Assembly: GCA_022720335.1 (NCBI GenBank)
Contig: JAIHVJ010000126.1
Coordinates: forward strand, 1 to 5,513
Length of the DNA stretch: 5,513 nucleotides
Direction of reading: 5' to 3'
From: Collinsella sp.
GTDB taxonomy: Bacteria; Actinomycetota; Coriobacteriia; Coriobacteriales; Coriobacteriaceae
The translations under genes and the position numbers were made by a program. Positions within the stretch are counted from its first letter, which is position 1. Every line of letters starts with the position of its first letter. Of the stretch, positions 1 to 4,509 are shown piece after piece. Under the pieces are notes generated by a model. The model searched no databases, was not told where the DNA came from, and saw only the letters and a program-made list of their open reading frames with translations.

Positions 1-1
1 C

Positions 2-877
2 GGCTGCACCGGCAAGGGTAACGACCAGGTTCGTTTTGAGGCTGCCGTCAAGGCCCTCGATCCCGAGCTTAAGGTCATCGCCCCGGTTCGCGAGTGGGAT
101 CTGAAGTGCCGTCCCGACGAGGTCGCCTATGCCCACGCCCACAACGTGCCGGTTCCCGAGGGTGCCAACGATAACCCCTATTCCATTGACGACAACCTGT
201 GGGGTCGTGCCATTGAGTGCGGCCACCTGGAGGATCCCTGGAACGAGCCGCTCGACGACGCCTGGGTTATGACCAAGAATCCCGAGGACACGCCCGATAC
301 CCCGACTTACACCGAGATTGAGTTTGAGGCGGGCAAGCCCGTCGCCGTCGACGGCAAGAAGATGAAGCTCTCCGAGATCGTCATCGCCCTCAACAAGATT
401 TCCGGCGACAACGGCTTTGGCCGTCTCGACCTGGTCGAGGATCGTCTGGTGGGCCTCAAGAGCCGCGAGTGCTACGAAGTTCCCGGCGCCCTGACGCTCA
501 TCACCGCCCACAAGGCACTCGAGGACATCTGCGTCGAGGGCGACCTGCTCAAGACCAAGATCAAACTCGAGCAGGATTGGGCCACCGCCGTGTACAACGG
601 CCAGTGGTACAGCCCGCTCAAGAACGCGCTCGACGCCTTTATGGCCGACACCCAGAAGTTCGTGACCGGCACCGTCCGCCTGAAGTTCTTTAAGGGCAAC
701 TGCCATGTCGTCGGCCGCAAGAGCCCGTTTAGCCTGTATGACTACGGTCTGGCTACCTACGACCGTGACACCACGTTTGACGAGAAGGCCAGCGCCGGCT
801 TTATCGAGATCGATACACTGTCGCTCAAGACGTGGGCCAAGGTCCAGGGTCCCAGCTCTGCCGCTGCCCAGGCTTAA
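2..877 (+). CDS. argG: Argininosuccinate synthase, C-terminal part (5' end outside window)
   Basis: ArgG joins citrulline and aspartate, using ATP, to make argininosuccinate: the penultimate step of arginine biosynthesis, in the cytoplasm. The frame is open from base 2 to the TAA at 875-877 and gives 291 residues. It starts inside the family signature, GCTGKGNDQVRF (visible residues 1-12), which belongs to the citrulline/aspartate-binding part. Further family blocks are YSIDDNLWGR (about residues 60-69), GRLDLVEDRLVGLKSRE (about 140-156) and YEVPGA just after it. The enzyme is usually about 400 residues, so roughly the first 110, with the ATP-binding SGG loop, lie left of the window. The GTG at 146 is an internal valine codon, not a start. 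The alanine-rich tail (SSAAAQA) is an ordinary variable end. argH follows downstream on the same strand, but a hairpin and a small ORF lie between them. Identification is secure. Confidence 0.97.
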   Translation, partial: GCTGKGNDQVRFEAAVKALDPELKVIAPVREWDLKCRPDEVAYAHAHNVPVPEGANDNPYSIDDNLWGRAIECGHLEDPWNEPLDDAWVMTKNPEDTPDTPTYTEIEFEAGKPVAVDGKKMKLSEIVIALNKISGDNGFGRLDLVEDRLVGLKSRECYEVPGALTLITAHKALEDICVEGDLLKTKIKLEQDWATAVYNGQWYSPLKNALDAFMADTQKFVTGTVRLKFFKGNCHVVGRKSPFSLYDYGLATYDRDTTFDEKASAGFIEIDTLSLKTWAKVQGPSSAAAQA

Positions 878-1030
878 GTCTTCCTTTCCTTGGTATCCGC
901 GCGGCCCATCCGCGTGATACATAACGGGCGCATGGGGTCCCTACCTTTCGTTATGCTTGCTGACACTTCTTAACATCGGTGGCCCCTACGTTCCGCCCGC
1001 ATATATGACGCCGCGACTGCGGCTGAGTCC

Positions 1031-1065
1031 GAGCCCCGCCGGGGTTGTCCGGCGGGGCTCCTTCT
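1031..1065 (+). terminator. Strong GC hairpin between argG and the small ORF, probable terminator or attenuator
   Basis: A perfect 12-bp stem (GAGCCCCGCCGG at 1031-1042, CCGGCGGGGCTC at 1049-1060) closes a 6-nt loop. It is followed by CTTCT, a pyrimidine-rich but poor U-tract. It lies 153 nt past the argG stop and 50 nt before the small ORF, so it could end the argG transcript or act as a partial attenuator for the genes after it. The tail is better on the plus strand than on the minus strand (GGACT). The structure is certain; its role as a terminator is inferred. Confidence 0.65.
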
Positions 1066-1096
1066 ATCAATTTGGCGGCTCTGCGCCTATATATAT

Positions 1097-1102
1097 GAGG
1101 AG
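1097..1102 (+). promoter_or_regulatory. Ribosome binding site of the 56-codon ORF
   Basis: GAGGAG ends 8 nt before the ATG at 1111. This is near-ideal Shine-Dalgarno complementarity and spacing, and it is the main reason to treat the short ORF as translated. The TATATATAT run just before it (1088-1096) resembles a -10 box, but transcription starting from there would begin at about the ribosome site itself, so it is probably not this gene's promoter. Confidence 0.65.
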
Positions 1103-1110
1103 TATCCATT

Positions 1111-1281
1111 ATGTTCAATGCTGTCGTGCATGCTTTACTTGCCCTCGCGCCCGAGCTCGATGCTGCAAAGGTCGAGGACGTCCCTATGAGCCTGAAGGCC
1201 TGGATCGATGGTTCGCAGGGCAACATCCGGAGGGAGACGTTGGGTGCCAAGTGCATGGTGCGTCACTTCTTTGCAAATTAG
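1111..1281 (+). CDS. Small protein of unknown function between argG and argH
   Basis: An ATG at 1111 opens 56 codons ending in TAG at 1279-1281. The start has a GAGGAG site 8 nt upstream. I do not recognise the protein. Residues 1-20 (MFNAVVHALLALAPELDAAK) look like a short, mostly hydrophobic to amphipathic helix; it is too short and too interrupted by acidic residues to be a confident signal peptide or membrane segment. Residues 27-56 are polar and mixed, with SLKAWIDGSQGNIRRET in the middle and an aromatic end, MVRHFFAN. Acidic and basic residues balance at six each. One cysteine (residue 48) is present and no metal-binding pattern is seen. Most third positions are G or C, as in the neighbours, although CGG and AGG arginine codons occur side by side. 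It sits after the hairpin at 1031-1060 and 118 nt before argH, on the same strand, so co-transcription with argH is plausible. It could be a real small protein, a leader ORF affecting argH, or a remnant. I assign no function. Confidence 0.55.
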   Translation: MFNAVVHALLALAPELDAAKVEDVPMSLKAWIDGSQGNIRRETLGAKCMVRHFFAN

Positions 1282-1384
1282 CTATATGGCCTCGCGCACG
1301 GTAGGGAATATGCAAAACTAGCGGTTGAAAAATCGCTTTATCGACATGGCGCATTTCATTGGGCGCTTCGTTTGGTATTTGATG

Positions 1385-1392
1385 AAAGGGGA
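1385..1392 (+). promoter_or_regulatory. Ribosome binding site that fixes the argH start at 1400
   Basis: AAAGGGGA ends 7 nt before the ATG at 1400. The frame stays open upstream to a TTG at 1325 and an ATG at 1346, but neither has a purine-rich site at a useful distance. The protein beginning at 1400, MALWGGRF, is the typical ArgH N-terminus, so 1400 is the preferred start. Confidence 0.75.
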
Positions 1393-1399
1393 CGATCCC

Positions 1400-2830
1400 A
1401 TGGCTCTTTGGGGCGGTCGTTTTGAGGCGGGTGTGGCCGAGGTCACGCAGGAGTTTGGTGCGTCGTTGCCGGTCGACAAGCATCTCTATAAGCAGGATAT
1501 CGCCGGCTCTAAGGCACATGCCAAGATGCTGGCCGCCCAGGGCATCATCAGTGCCGAGGACGAGCAGGCGATCGCCGAGGGCCTGACCGGAATCGAACAG
1601 GATATCGATGCCGGCAACTTTACCTTCGATATCAACGACGAGGACATCCATATGTCCATCGAGAGCGAGCTGACGCGTCGCATCGGTGAGGCCGGTAAGC
1701 GCTTGCATACCGGGCGTTCGCGCAACGACCAGGTGGCGACCGATACGCGCCTGGGCGTCAAGGCGCTTGCCAAGGAGCTCATGGAGGCCAATCTTGAGCT
1801 GCGCCATGTGCTGGTGGATGCGGCCAAGAAGTACGACAAGGTGATTCTGCCGGGCTACACGCATATGCAGCACGCTCAGCCCGTGCTGCTGTCGCATCAT
1901 CTGCTGGCATATTCCTGGATGTTCGCGCGTGACTTTACGCGCCTGAAGGCCGCCTTTGATGCCGCCGACAACTGTCCACTAGGTGCTGCCGCGCTTGCCG
2001 GTACGAGCTATCCGCTCGATCGCCAGATGACGGCTGCCGAACTTGGCTTTGCGGGCGTGATTCCCAACTCGCTCGATGCGGTTTCCGACCGTGATTTCCT
2101 GCTCGACCTGCATTACGCCGGCTCCGTCATGGCCATGCACCTGTCGCGTCTTTCCGAGGAGATCGTGCTGTGGTCGAGCTCCGAATTTGGCTTTATCACG
2201 CTTTCAGACTCTTACTCCACCGGCTCGTCTATCATGCCGCAGAAGAAGAACCCCGACTTTGCCGAGCTTATCCGCGGCAAGAGCGGCCGTGTCTATGGCA
2301 ACCTGGTGCAGCTGCTCGTGACCATGAAGGGCCTGCCGCTTGCTTATAACAAGGACTTGCAGGAGGACAAGGAGGGCGCGCTCGATACCGCCCATACGCT
2401 CTTGCGGTGCCTGTCGGTTATGGCCGGAATGATTTCGACTTGGACCGTCAACGAGGATGCCATGGCGCGCGAGTGCGGCGTGGGGCACCTTGCCGCTACC
2501 GATGTTGCCGATTACCTGGCCAAGCGTGGCCTGCCGTTCCGCGAGGCACATGCCGTGGTGGGGCATCTGGTTCTGATGTGTGAGAAGCGCGGCTGCAATC
2601 TTGAGGACCTGCCGTTTGAGGTGTTCCAGGAGGCAAGCCCGCTCTTTGAGCACGACATTACCGAGGCGCTCGACATCCCGTCGATTGTCGCCGCGCGCAC
2701 GACCGAGGGCGGCACCGCCCCTGCCGCCGTTGCCGTGCAGCTGCAGCGTGCCGAGGCGCAGCTCGTGGTCGATGAAGGTGTGTTTGGATCGCTAACCAAG
2801 GTCGTCGAGATGGGTCACGGGGCAAAGTAG
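1400..2830 (+). CDS. argH: Argininosuccinate lyase
   Basis: ArgH splits argininosuccinate into arginine and fumarate, the final step of arginine biosynthesis. It is a cytoplasmic homotetramer of the aspartase/fumarase superfamily, whose active sites are built from several subunits. The product is 476 residues, close to the usual 460-470. Seen in order: the N-terminal MALWGGRF; HTGRSRNDQVATD from His103; YTHMQHAQP from Tyr153, with Thr154-His155 matching the conserved catalytic Thr-His pair; and the superfamily signature GSSIMPQKKNP at residues 275-285, on the mobile loop carrying the catalytic serine. Near the C-terminus LAATDVADYLAKRGLPFREAH is also typical. No key residue is missing. The start at 1400 is chosen over an in-frame 25-codon extension (TTG at 1325) because of its ribosome site and the family N-terminus. 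An intrinsic terminator follows 50 nt after the stop, so argH ends its unit. Identification is secure. Confidence 0.98.
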   Translation: MALWGGRFEAGVAEVTQEFGASLPVDKHLYKQDIAGSKAHAKMLAAQGIISAEDEQAIAEGLTGIEQDIDAGNFTFDINDEDIHMSIESELTRRIGEAGKRLHTGRSRNDQVATDTRLGVKALAKELMEANLELRHVLVDAAKKYDKVILPGYTHMQHAQPVLLSHHLLAYSWMFARDFTRLKAAFDAADNCPLGAAALAGTSYPLDRQMTAAELGFAGVIPNSLDAVSDRDFLLDLHYAGSVMAMHLSRLSEEIVLWSSSEFGFITLSDSYSTGSSIMPQKKNPDFAELIRGKSGRVYGNLVQLLVTMKGLPLAYNKDLQEDKEGALDTAHTLLRCLSVMAGMISTWTVNEDAMARECGVGHLAATDVADYLAKRGLPFREAHAVVGHLVLMCEKRGCNLEDLPFEVFQEASPLFEHDITEALDIPSIVAARTTEGGTAPAAVAVQLQRAEAQLVVDEGVFGSLTKVVEMGHGAK

Positions 2831-2880
2831 AGGTTTGGCTGAAGACGTATTGTCCATTTATTGATAAATCGTTTTCGCTT

Positions 2881-2917
2881 TACGGGCGCCTGCTGATGTG
2901 GGAGCCCGTATTTTGTT
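2881..2917 (+). terminator. Intrinsic terminator of argH
   Basis: A 7-bp stem, TACGGGC (2881-2887) with GCCCGTA (2904-2910), encloses 16 nt and is followed directly by TTTTGTT. It lies 50 nt after the argH stop codon. The stem is short and the loop large, but the U-tract is good and the position is right. Confidence 0.75.
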
Positions 2918-2985
2918 GCTATGGGGGAGGGGCTTGTCGAGAACTTCTGTAGGACCTTTGGGCAGGTTGTGAAGGGGATACGTTC

Positions 2986-3037
2986 GCGGGCGGCAACCGA
3001 CCGCCTGCTCTGTTCGGCGCGGTTGATGGGCGGTCGG
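2986..3037. repeat. Two overlapping, mutually exclusive inverted repeats
   Basis: The segment CCGACCGCC (2997-3005) is perfectly complementary to GGCGGTCGG (3029-3037) across 23 nt. Part of the same segment can instead close an 8-bp stem (one G-T pair) between 2986-2993 and 3001-3008 around a 7-nt loop. Both cannot form together. No U-tract follows either. The pairing is directly visible; whether the region is transcribed, and any switching role, is unknown. Confidence 0.35.
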
Positions 3038-3122
3038 ATGGTACTCTAATCGGGCTTCGAAACAGAAGTGACACATATGGAGCGCTTTAATAAATTGCAA
3101 CGTTTCAATAAACAGCTTTTTG

Positions 3123-3151
3123 TTTAACTGCAGCTAAAACTCTGTTACGAT
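3123..3151 (+). promoter_or_regulatory. Candidate sigma-70-type promoter for ndk
   Basis: TTTAAC (3123-3128) and TACGAT (3146-3151) are separated by 17 nt, and TGT immediately before the second hexamer forms an extended -10 (TGnTACGAT). The -35 match is only partial. Transcription would begin near 3158, giving a leader of about 58 nt before the ndk ATG. The surrounding AT-rich patch in otherwise GC-rich DNA supports a promoter here. Prediction only. Confidence 0.4.
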
Positions 3152-3215
3152 GCAGTCCAGGCGGGTGCCGGAATGGGACTTGGGCACGCGCGAACCTACT
3201 TGAAAGGCTACTTTT

Positions 3216-3620
3216 ATGGCTATCGAGAAGACCTTCATCATGATTAAGCCCGACGCCGTGCGCGACCGCAAGATCGGCGAGATCGTTGCTCGCATTGAGC
3301 GCAGCGGCCTTGTTATCGAGCGCATGGAGATGACCACGCTCGAGCGCGCTACCGTCGAGGAGCACTACGCCCATCTGGCCGACAAGCCCTTCTTTGGCGG
3401 TCTCTGCGACTTTATGACGAGCGGTCCGGTCGTCAAGATGGTCGCTTCCGGTCTCTCCGCTGTTGCTAAGATGCGCACCCTCATGGGCGCTACTAATCCG
3501 CTTGACGCTGCTCCTGGTACCATCCGCGGCGACTTTGCCGTCGATGTCAACGCCAACGTGATCCACGGCTCCGACTGCCTGGAGAACGCCGAGATTGAGA
3601 TCAAGCGCTTCTTTGGCTAA
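3216..3620 (+). CDS. ndk: Nucleoside diphosphate kinase
   Basis: Ndk moves the terminal phosphate from a nucleoside triphosphate (mainly ATP) to other nucleoside diphosphates through a phosphohistidine intermediate, balancing NTP and dNTP pools in the cytoplasm. The product is 134 residues, a normal bacterial length. Seen in order: TFIMIKPDAV at residues 6-15, with the conserved Lys11; the HYAHL...PFF segment with Tyr51; the nucleotide-binding part MRTLMGATNPLDAAPGTIR at 86-104, with Arg87, Thr93 and Arg104; and the active-site motif NVIHGSD at 114-120, with catalytic His117. All catalytic residues are present. GAAAGG (3202-3207) ends 8 nt before the ATG and supports this start. The gene has a candidate promoter upstream and its own terminator downstream, so it looks monocistronic. 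It converges on rpiB. Identification is secure. Confidence 0.98.
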   Translation: MAIEKTFIMIKPDAVRDRKIGEIVARIERSGLVIERMEMTTLERATVEEHYAHLADKPFFGGLCDFMTSGPVVKMVASGLSAVAKMRTLMGATNPLDAAPGTIRGDFAVDVNANVIHGSDCLENAEIEIKRFFG

Positions 3621-3658
3621 ACCAGCTTTGACTCCTTAAAGCTGTTAGCGTGTGGCTT

Positions 3659-3695
3659 GGGCGCCGCGGAACTCCATCCGCGGCGCCCTTTTATT
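3659..3695 (+). terminator. Intrinsic terminator of ndk
   Basis: A perfect 12-bp GC stem, GGGCGCCGCGGA (3659-3670) with TCCGCGGCGCCC (3677-3688), closes a 6-nt loop and is followed by TTTTATT. It is 38 nt past the ndk stop and is a textbook rho-independent terminator. The minus-strand tail is not T-rich, so it serves ndk only. A smaller hairpin (CAGCTTT 3623-3629 with AAAGCTG 3638-3644), closer to the stop, lacks a U-tract. Confidence 0.92.
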
Positions 3696-3709
3696 CCAAA
3701 ATCTATGAA

Positions 3710-3744
3710 GGGGTCCGCTCGGTCATGAGTTCCGAGCGGGCCCC
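3710..3744 (-). terminator. Probable terminator of rpiB (minus strand)
   Basis: A 13-bp stem with one G-T pair (3710-3722 with 3732-3744) closes a 9-nt loop. It lies 27 nt past the rpiB stop codon. On the minus strand the following bases are TTCATAGATTTT, a broken U-tract that is still better than the plus-strand tail (TGCTGTTAGC). With the ndk hairpin it insulates the two convergent genes from each other. Confidence 0.7.
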
Positions 3745-3771
3745 TGCTGTTAGCTTGTGGCACTGAGTGGT

Positions 3772-4239
3772 TTAGGCCTCGTCGACGACCTTGAGGCCGC
3801 GCGTGTGATCGATCTCGTTGAGGAGGTTAACGCGACGCTCGTGACGGCCGCCCTCAAACTCGGCGTCGAGCCACTCGTCGACGATCATCTTAGCGAGCTC
3901 GGAGCCCACGACACGGGCACCAAAGGCGAGCACGTTGGTGTTGTTGTGCATGCGGGAGAGCTTGGCGCTGAAGGGCTCGGAGCACACGACGGCGCGTACG
4001 CCCTCGACCTTGTTGGCAGCCAGGCTAATCCCGACACCGGTGCCACAGATGAGGATGCCCAGGTCGACGTCGCCGTTGGCAACGGCCTTACCCACCTTGT
4101 AGCCGGCGATGGGGTAGTCAAAGCTCTCGGAGGTGTCGGTGCCAAAGTTCACGACCTCGCAGCCGCGCTCCTTCAGGTGCTCGGAGATGATGTTCTTGAG
4201 CTCGACGGCGGCGTGGTCGTTGCCGATACCAATCTTCAT
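3772..4239 (-). CDS. rpiB: Ribose-5-phosphate isomerase B (RpiB/LacAB family)
   Basis: RpiB interconverts ribose 5-phosphate and ribulose 5-phosphate in the non-oxidative pentose phosphate pathway. Some relatives act on allose or galactose phosphates (LacA/LacB), so the exact sugar is inferred. The product is 155 residues; E. coli RpiB, at about 149, is very similar along its length. Seen: the N-terminal GNDHA with Asp8-His9; DYP at 41-43; the phosphate-binding and catalytic segment ICGTGVGISLAANK at 64-77, with Cys65 as the isomerase base and Thr67; HNNTNVLAFGARVVG from His98; and GGRHERRV at 130-137. The RpiB-type cysteine and the histidines are present, which favours an isomerase over a LacA/LacB subunit. 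On the minus strand AGAGAGGA lies about 7 nt before the ATG at 4239. The gene is divergent from the cyuA-like gene and convergent with ndk, so it is probably transcribed alone. Paired operator-like repeats upstream hint at regulation. Confidence 0.95.
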   Translation of the reverse strand: MKIGIGNDHAAVELKNIISEHLKERGCEVVNFGTDTSESFDYPIAGYKVGKAVANGDVDLGILICGTGVGISLAANKVEGVRAVVCSEPFSAKLSRMHNNTNVLAFGARVVGSELAKMIVDEWLDAEFEGGRHERRVNLLNEIDHTRGLKVVDEA

Positions 4240-4270
4240 GAGTGGTTCCTCTCTGGTCTGTGCGGCGCAA

Positions 4271-4287
4271 ATGCTAAAGGTTTTACC
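4271..4287 (-). promoter_or_regulatory. Proximal copy of an inverted operator-like repeat upstream of rpiB
   Basis: Read on the minus strand this is GGTAAAACCTTTAGCAT. It nearly matches the distal copy at 4340-4357 on the plus strand (GGTCAAACGCTTTAGCAT): one substitution plus one missing base, so 16 of 18 positions agree. It sits 32 nt upstream of the rpiB start, between the predicted promoter and the gene. Two such sites in inverted orientation suggest binding by a dimeric repressor or activator; the protein is unknown. Confidence 0.35.
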
Positions 4288-4315
4288 GCGTTCGACTGCA
4301 TGATAGCGCGACTTT

Positions 4316-4345
4316 TGCGTAAACGCTCGGGCGTTTTTTGGTCAA
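4316..4345 (-). promoter_or_regulatory. Weak candidate promoter for rpiB
   Basis: On the minus strand TTGACC (4345 to 4340) is a good -35. Eighteen nt further lies TACGCA (4321 to 4316), a poor -10 that shares TACG with the ndk candidate. TATCAT (4305 to 4300) is a better -10 hexamer but has no -35 at the right distance. The transcript would have a leader of about 70 nt. The TTGACC overlaps the distal operator-like repeat. Prediction only. Confidence 0.28.
4321..4339 (+). terminator. Short hairpin with a T-run in the rpiB/cyuA divergent region
   Basis: AAACGC (4321-4326), a TCGG loop and GCGTTT (4331-4336) are followed by TTT, so the right arm merges into six Ts. On the plus strand this looks like a weak intrinsic terminator, but no plus-strand gene ends here. 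It may instead be part of a regulatory site, since AAACGCT recurs at 4344-4350 inside the operator-like repeat. Confidence 0.25.
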
Positions 4346-4357
4346 ACGCTTTAGCAT
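4340..4357 (+). promoter_or_regulatory. Distal copy of an inverted operator-like repeat upstream of rpiB
   Basis: GGTCAAACGCTTTAGCAT on the plus strand pairs with the inverted copy at 4271-4287; the outer 9 bp (CTTTAGCAT with ATGCTAAAG) are perfect. The site centres are about 70 bp apart. The minus-strand reading of the first six bases is the candidate rpiB -35 (TTGACC), so a bound protein would interfere with polymerase there. The repeat is seen; the regulatory role is inferred. Confidence 0.35.
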
Positions 4358-4434
4358 GCAACAAGATCGGCTTCTCATGAATAATGCCACCAGTTTGTGC
4401 TCGAGCGCCGTCCGCCGGAACCATGGTTGCAGTT

Positions 4435-4454
4435 TTTGATGCATTGTTATCAAA
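4435..4454. promoter_or_regulatory. Dyad TTTGAT-N8-ATCAAA upstream of the cyuA-like gene
   Basis: A perfect 6-bp inverted repeat with an 8-nt spacer lies 55 nt before the start at 4510, in an AT-rich stretch. The half-sites resemble the FNR half-site (TTGAT), but FNR and CRP sites use shorter spacers, so I do not assign them. Enterobacterial cyuA homologues are controlled by an Lrp-family cysteine sensor, so a related regulator is possible but unproven. A usable promoter here is unclear; TTGCAG (4427-4432) with TCAAAT (4450-4455) is a weak candidate overlapping the dyad. Confidence 0.28.
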
Positions 4455-4509
4455 TAAAGGAGCTAACTATTTTTGAGAGCCAAGCCCGTTATGCAAGCAG
4501 GAGATACCT

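Larger units (their letters stand above)
2831..3215. other. 385-nt intergenic region between argH and ndk
   Basis: This gap holds the argH terminator (2881-2917), a pair of overlapping inverted repeats (2986-3037), an AT-rich patch (about 3075-3127), a candidate ndk promoter (3123-3151) and the ndk ribosome site (GAAAGG, 3202-3207). Two short plus-strand frames occur (2921-3049, 42 codons; 3077-3127, 16 codons), but neither has a good ribosome site, so I do not call them genes. A minus-strand frame at 2858-3100 starts with TTG, lacks a ribosome site and runs into the terminator. I see no tRNA or recognisable riboswitch. Confidence 0.6.

Noticed and set aside
893..920. Hairpin just after argG (GTATC and CGCGG arms with CCGCG and GATAC)
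   Set aside because: A 10-bp stem with an internal loop is possible, but no U-tract follows and the overlapping CATAACG (920-926) with CGTTATG (949-955) repeat competes. Not enough to call a terminator or regulatory RNA.
1270..1318. TTTGCAAA palindrome and ATGCAAAAC repeat before argH as ArgR boxes
   Set aside because: The match to any known ARG box is poor, and short AT palindromes are expected in an AT-rich gap.
1310..1321. Three-codon ORF ATG-CAA-AAC-TAG before argH
   Set aside because: Too short to distinguish from chance, and it has no regulatory layout such as an arginine-rich leader.
1184..1900. 238-codon minus-strand frame over the argH start and small ORF
   Set aside because: It is antisense to unambiguous ArgH coding sequence, with no ribosome site or recognisable domain.
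2921..3049. 42-codon plus-strand frame after the argH terminator
   Set aside because: The ATG follows directly on the terminator T-run, with no ribosome binding site and no recognisable protein; part of it is the inverted-repeat region.
2858..3100. 80-codon minus-strand frame in the argH-ndk gap
   Set aside because: It begins at a TTG with no ribosome site, crosses the argH terminator hairpin and has no recognisable motif.
3129..3196. Possible riboswitch in the ndk leader (GTGCC/GGCAC stem and nearby repeats)
   Set aside because: Only a short 5-bp stem with an interrupted extension is seen. No known riboswitch core could be recognised.
3757..4380. 207-codon plus-strand frame over rpiB
   Set aside because: It lies antisense to rpiB, shows no family motif, and runs through the rpiB ribosome site and upstream region. 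Composition artefact.
4419..4428. 10-bp palindrome AACCATGGTT
   Set aside because: It is isolated, not repeated elsewhere in the window, and not positioned at a recognisable promoter element.
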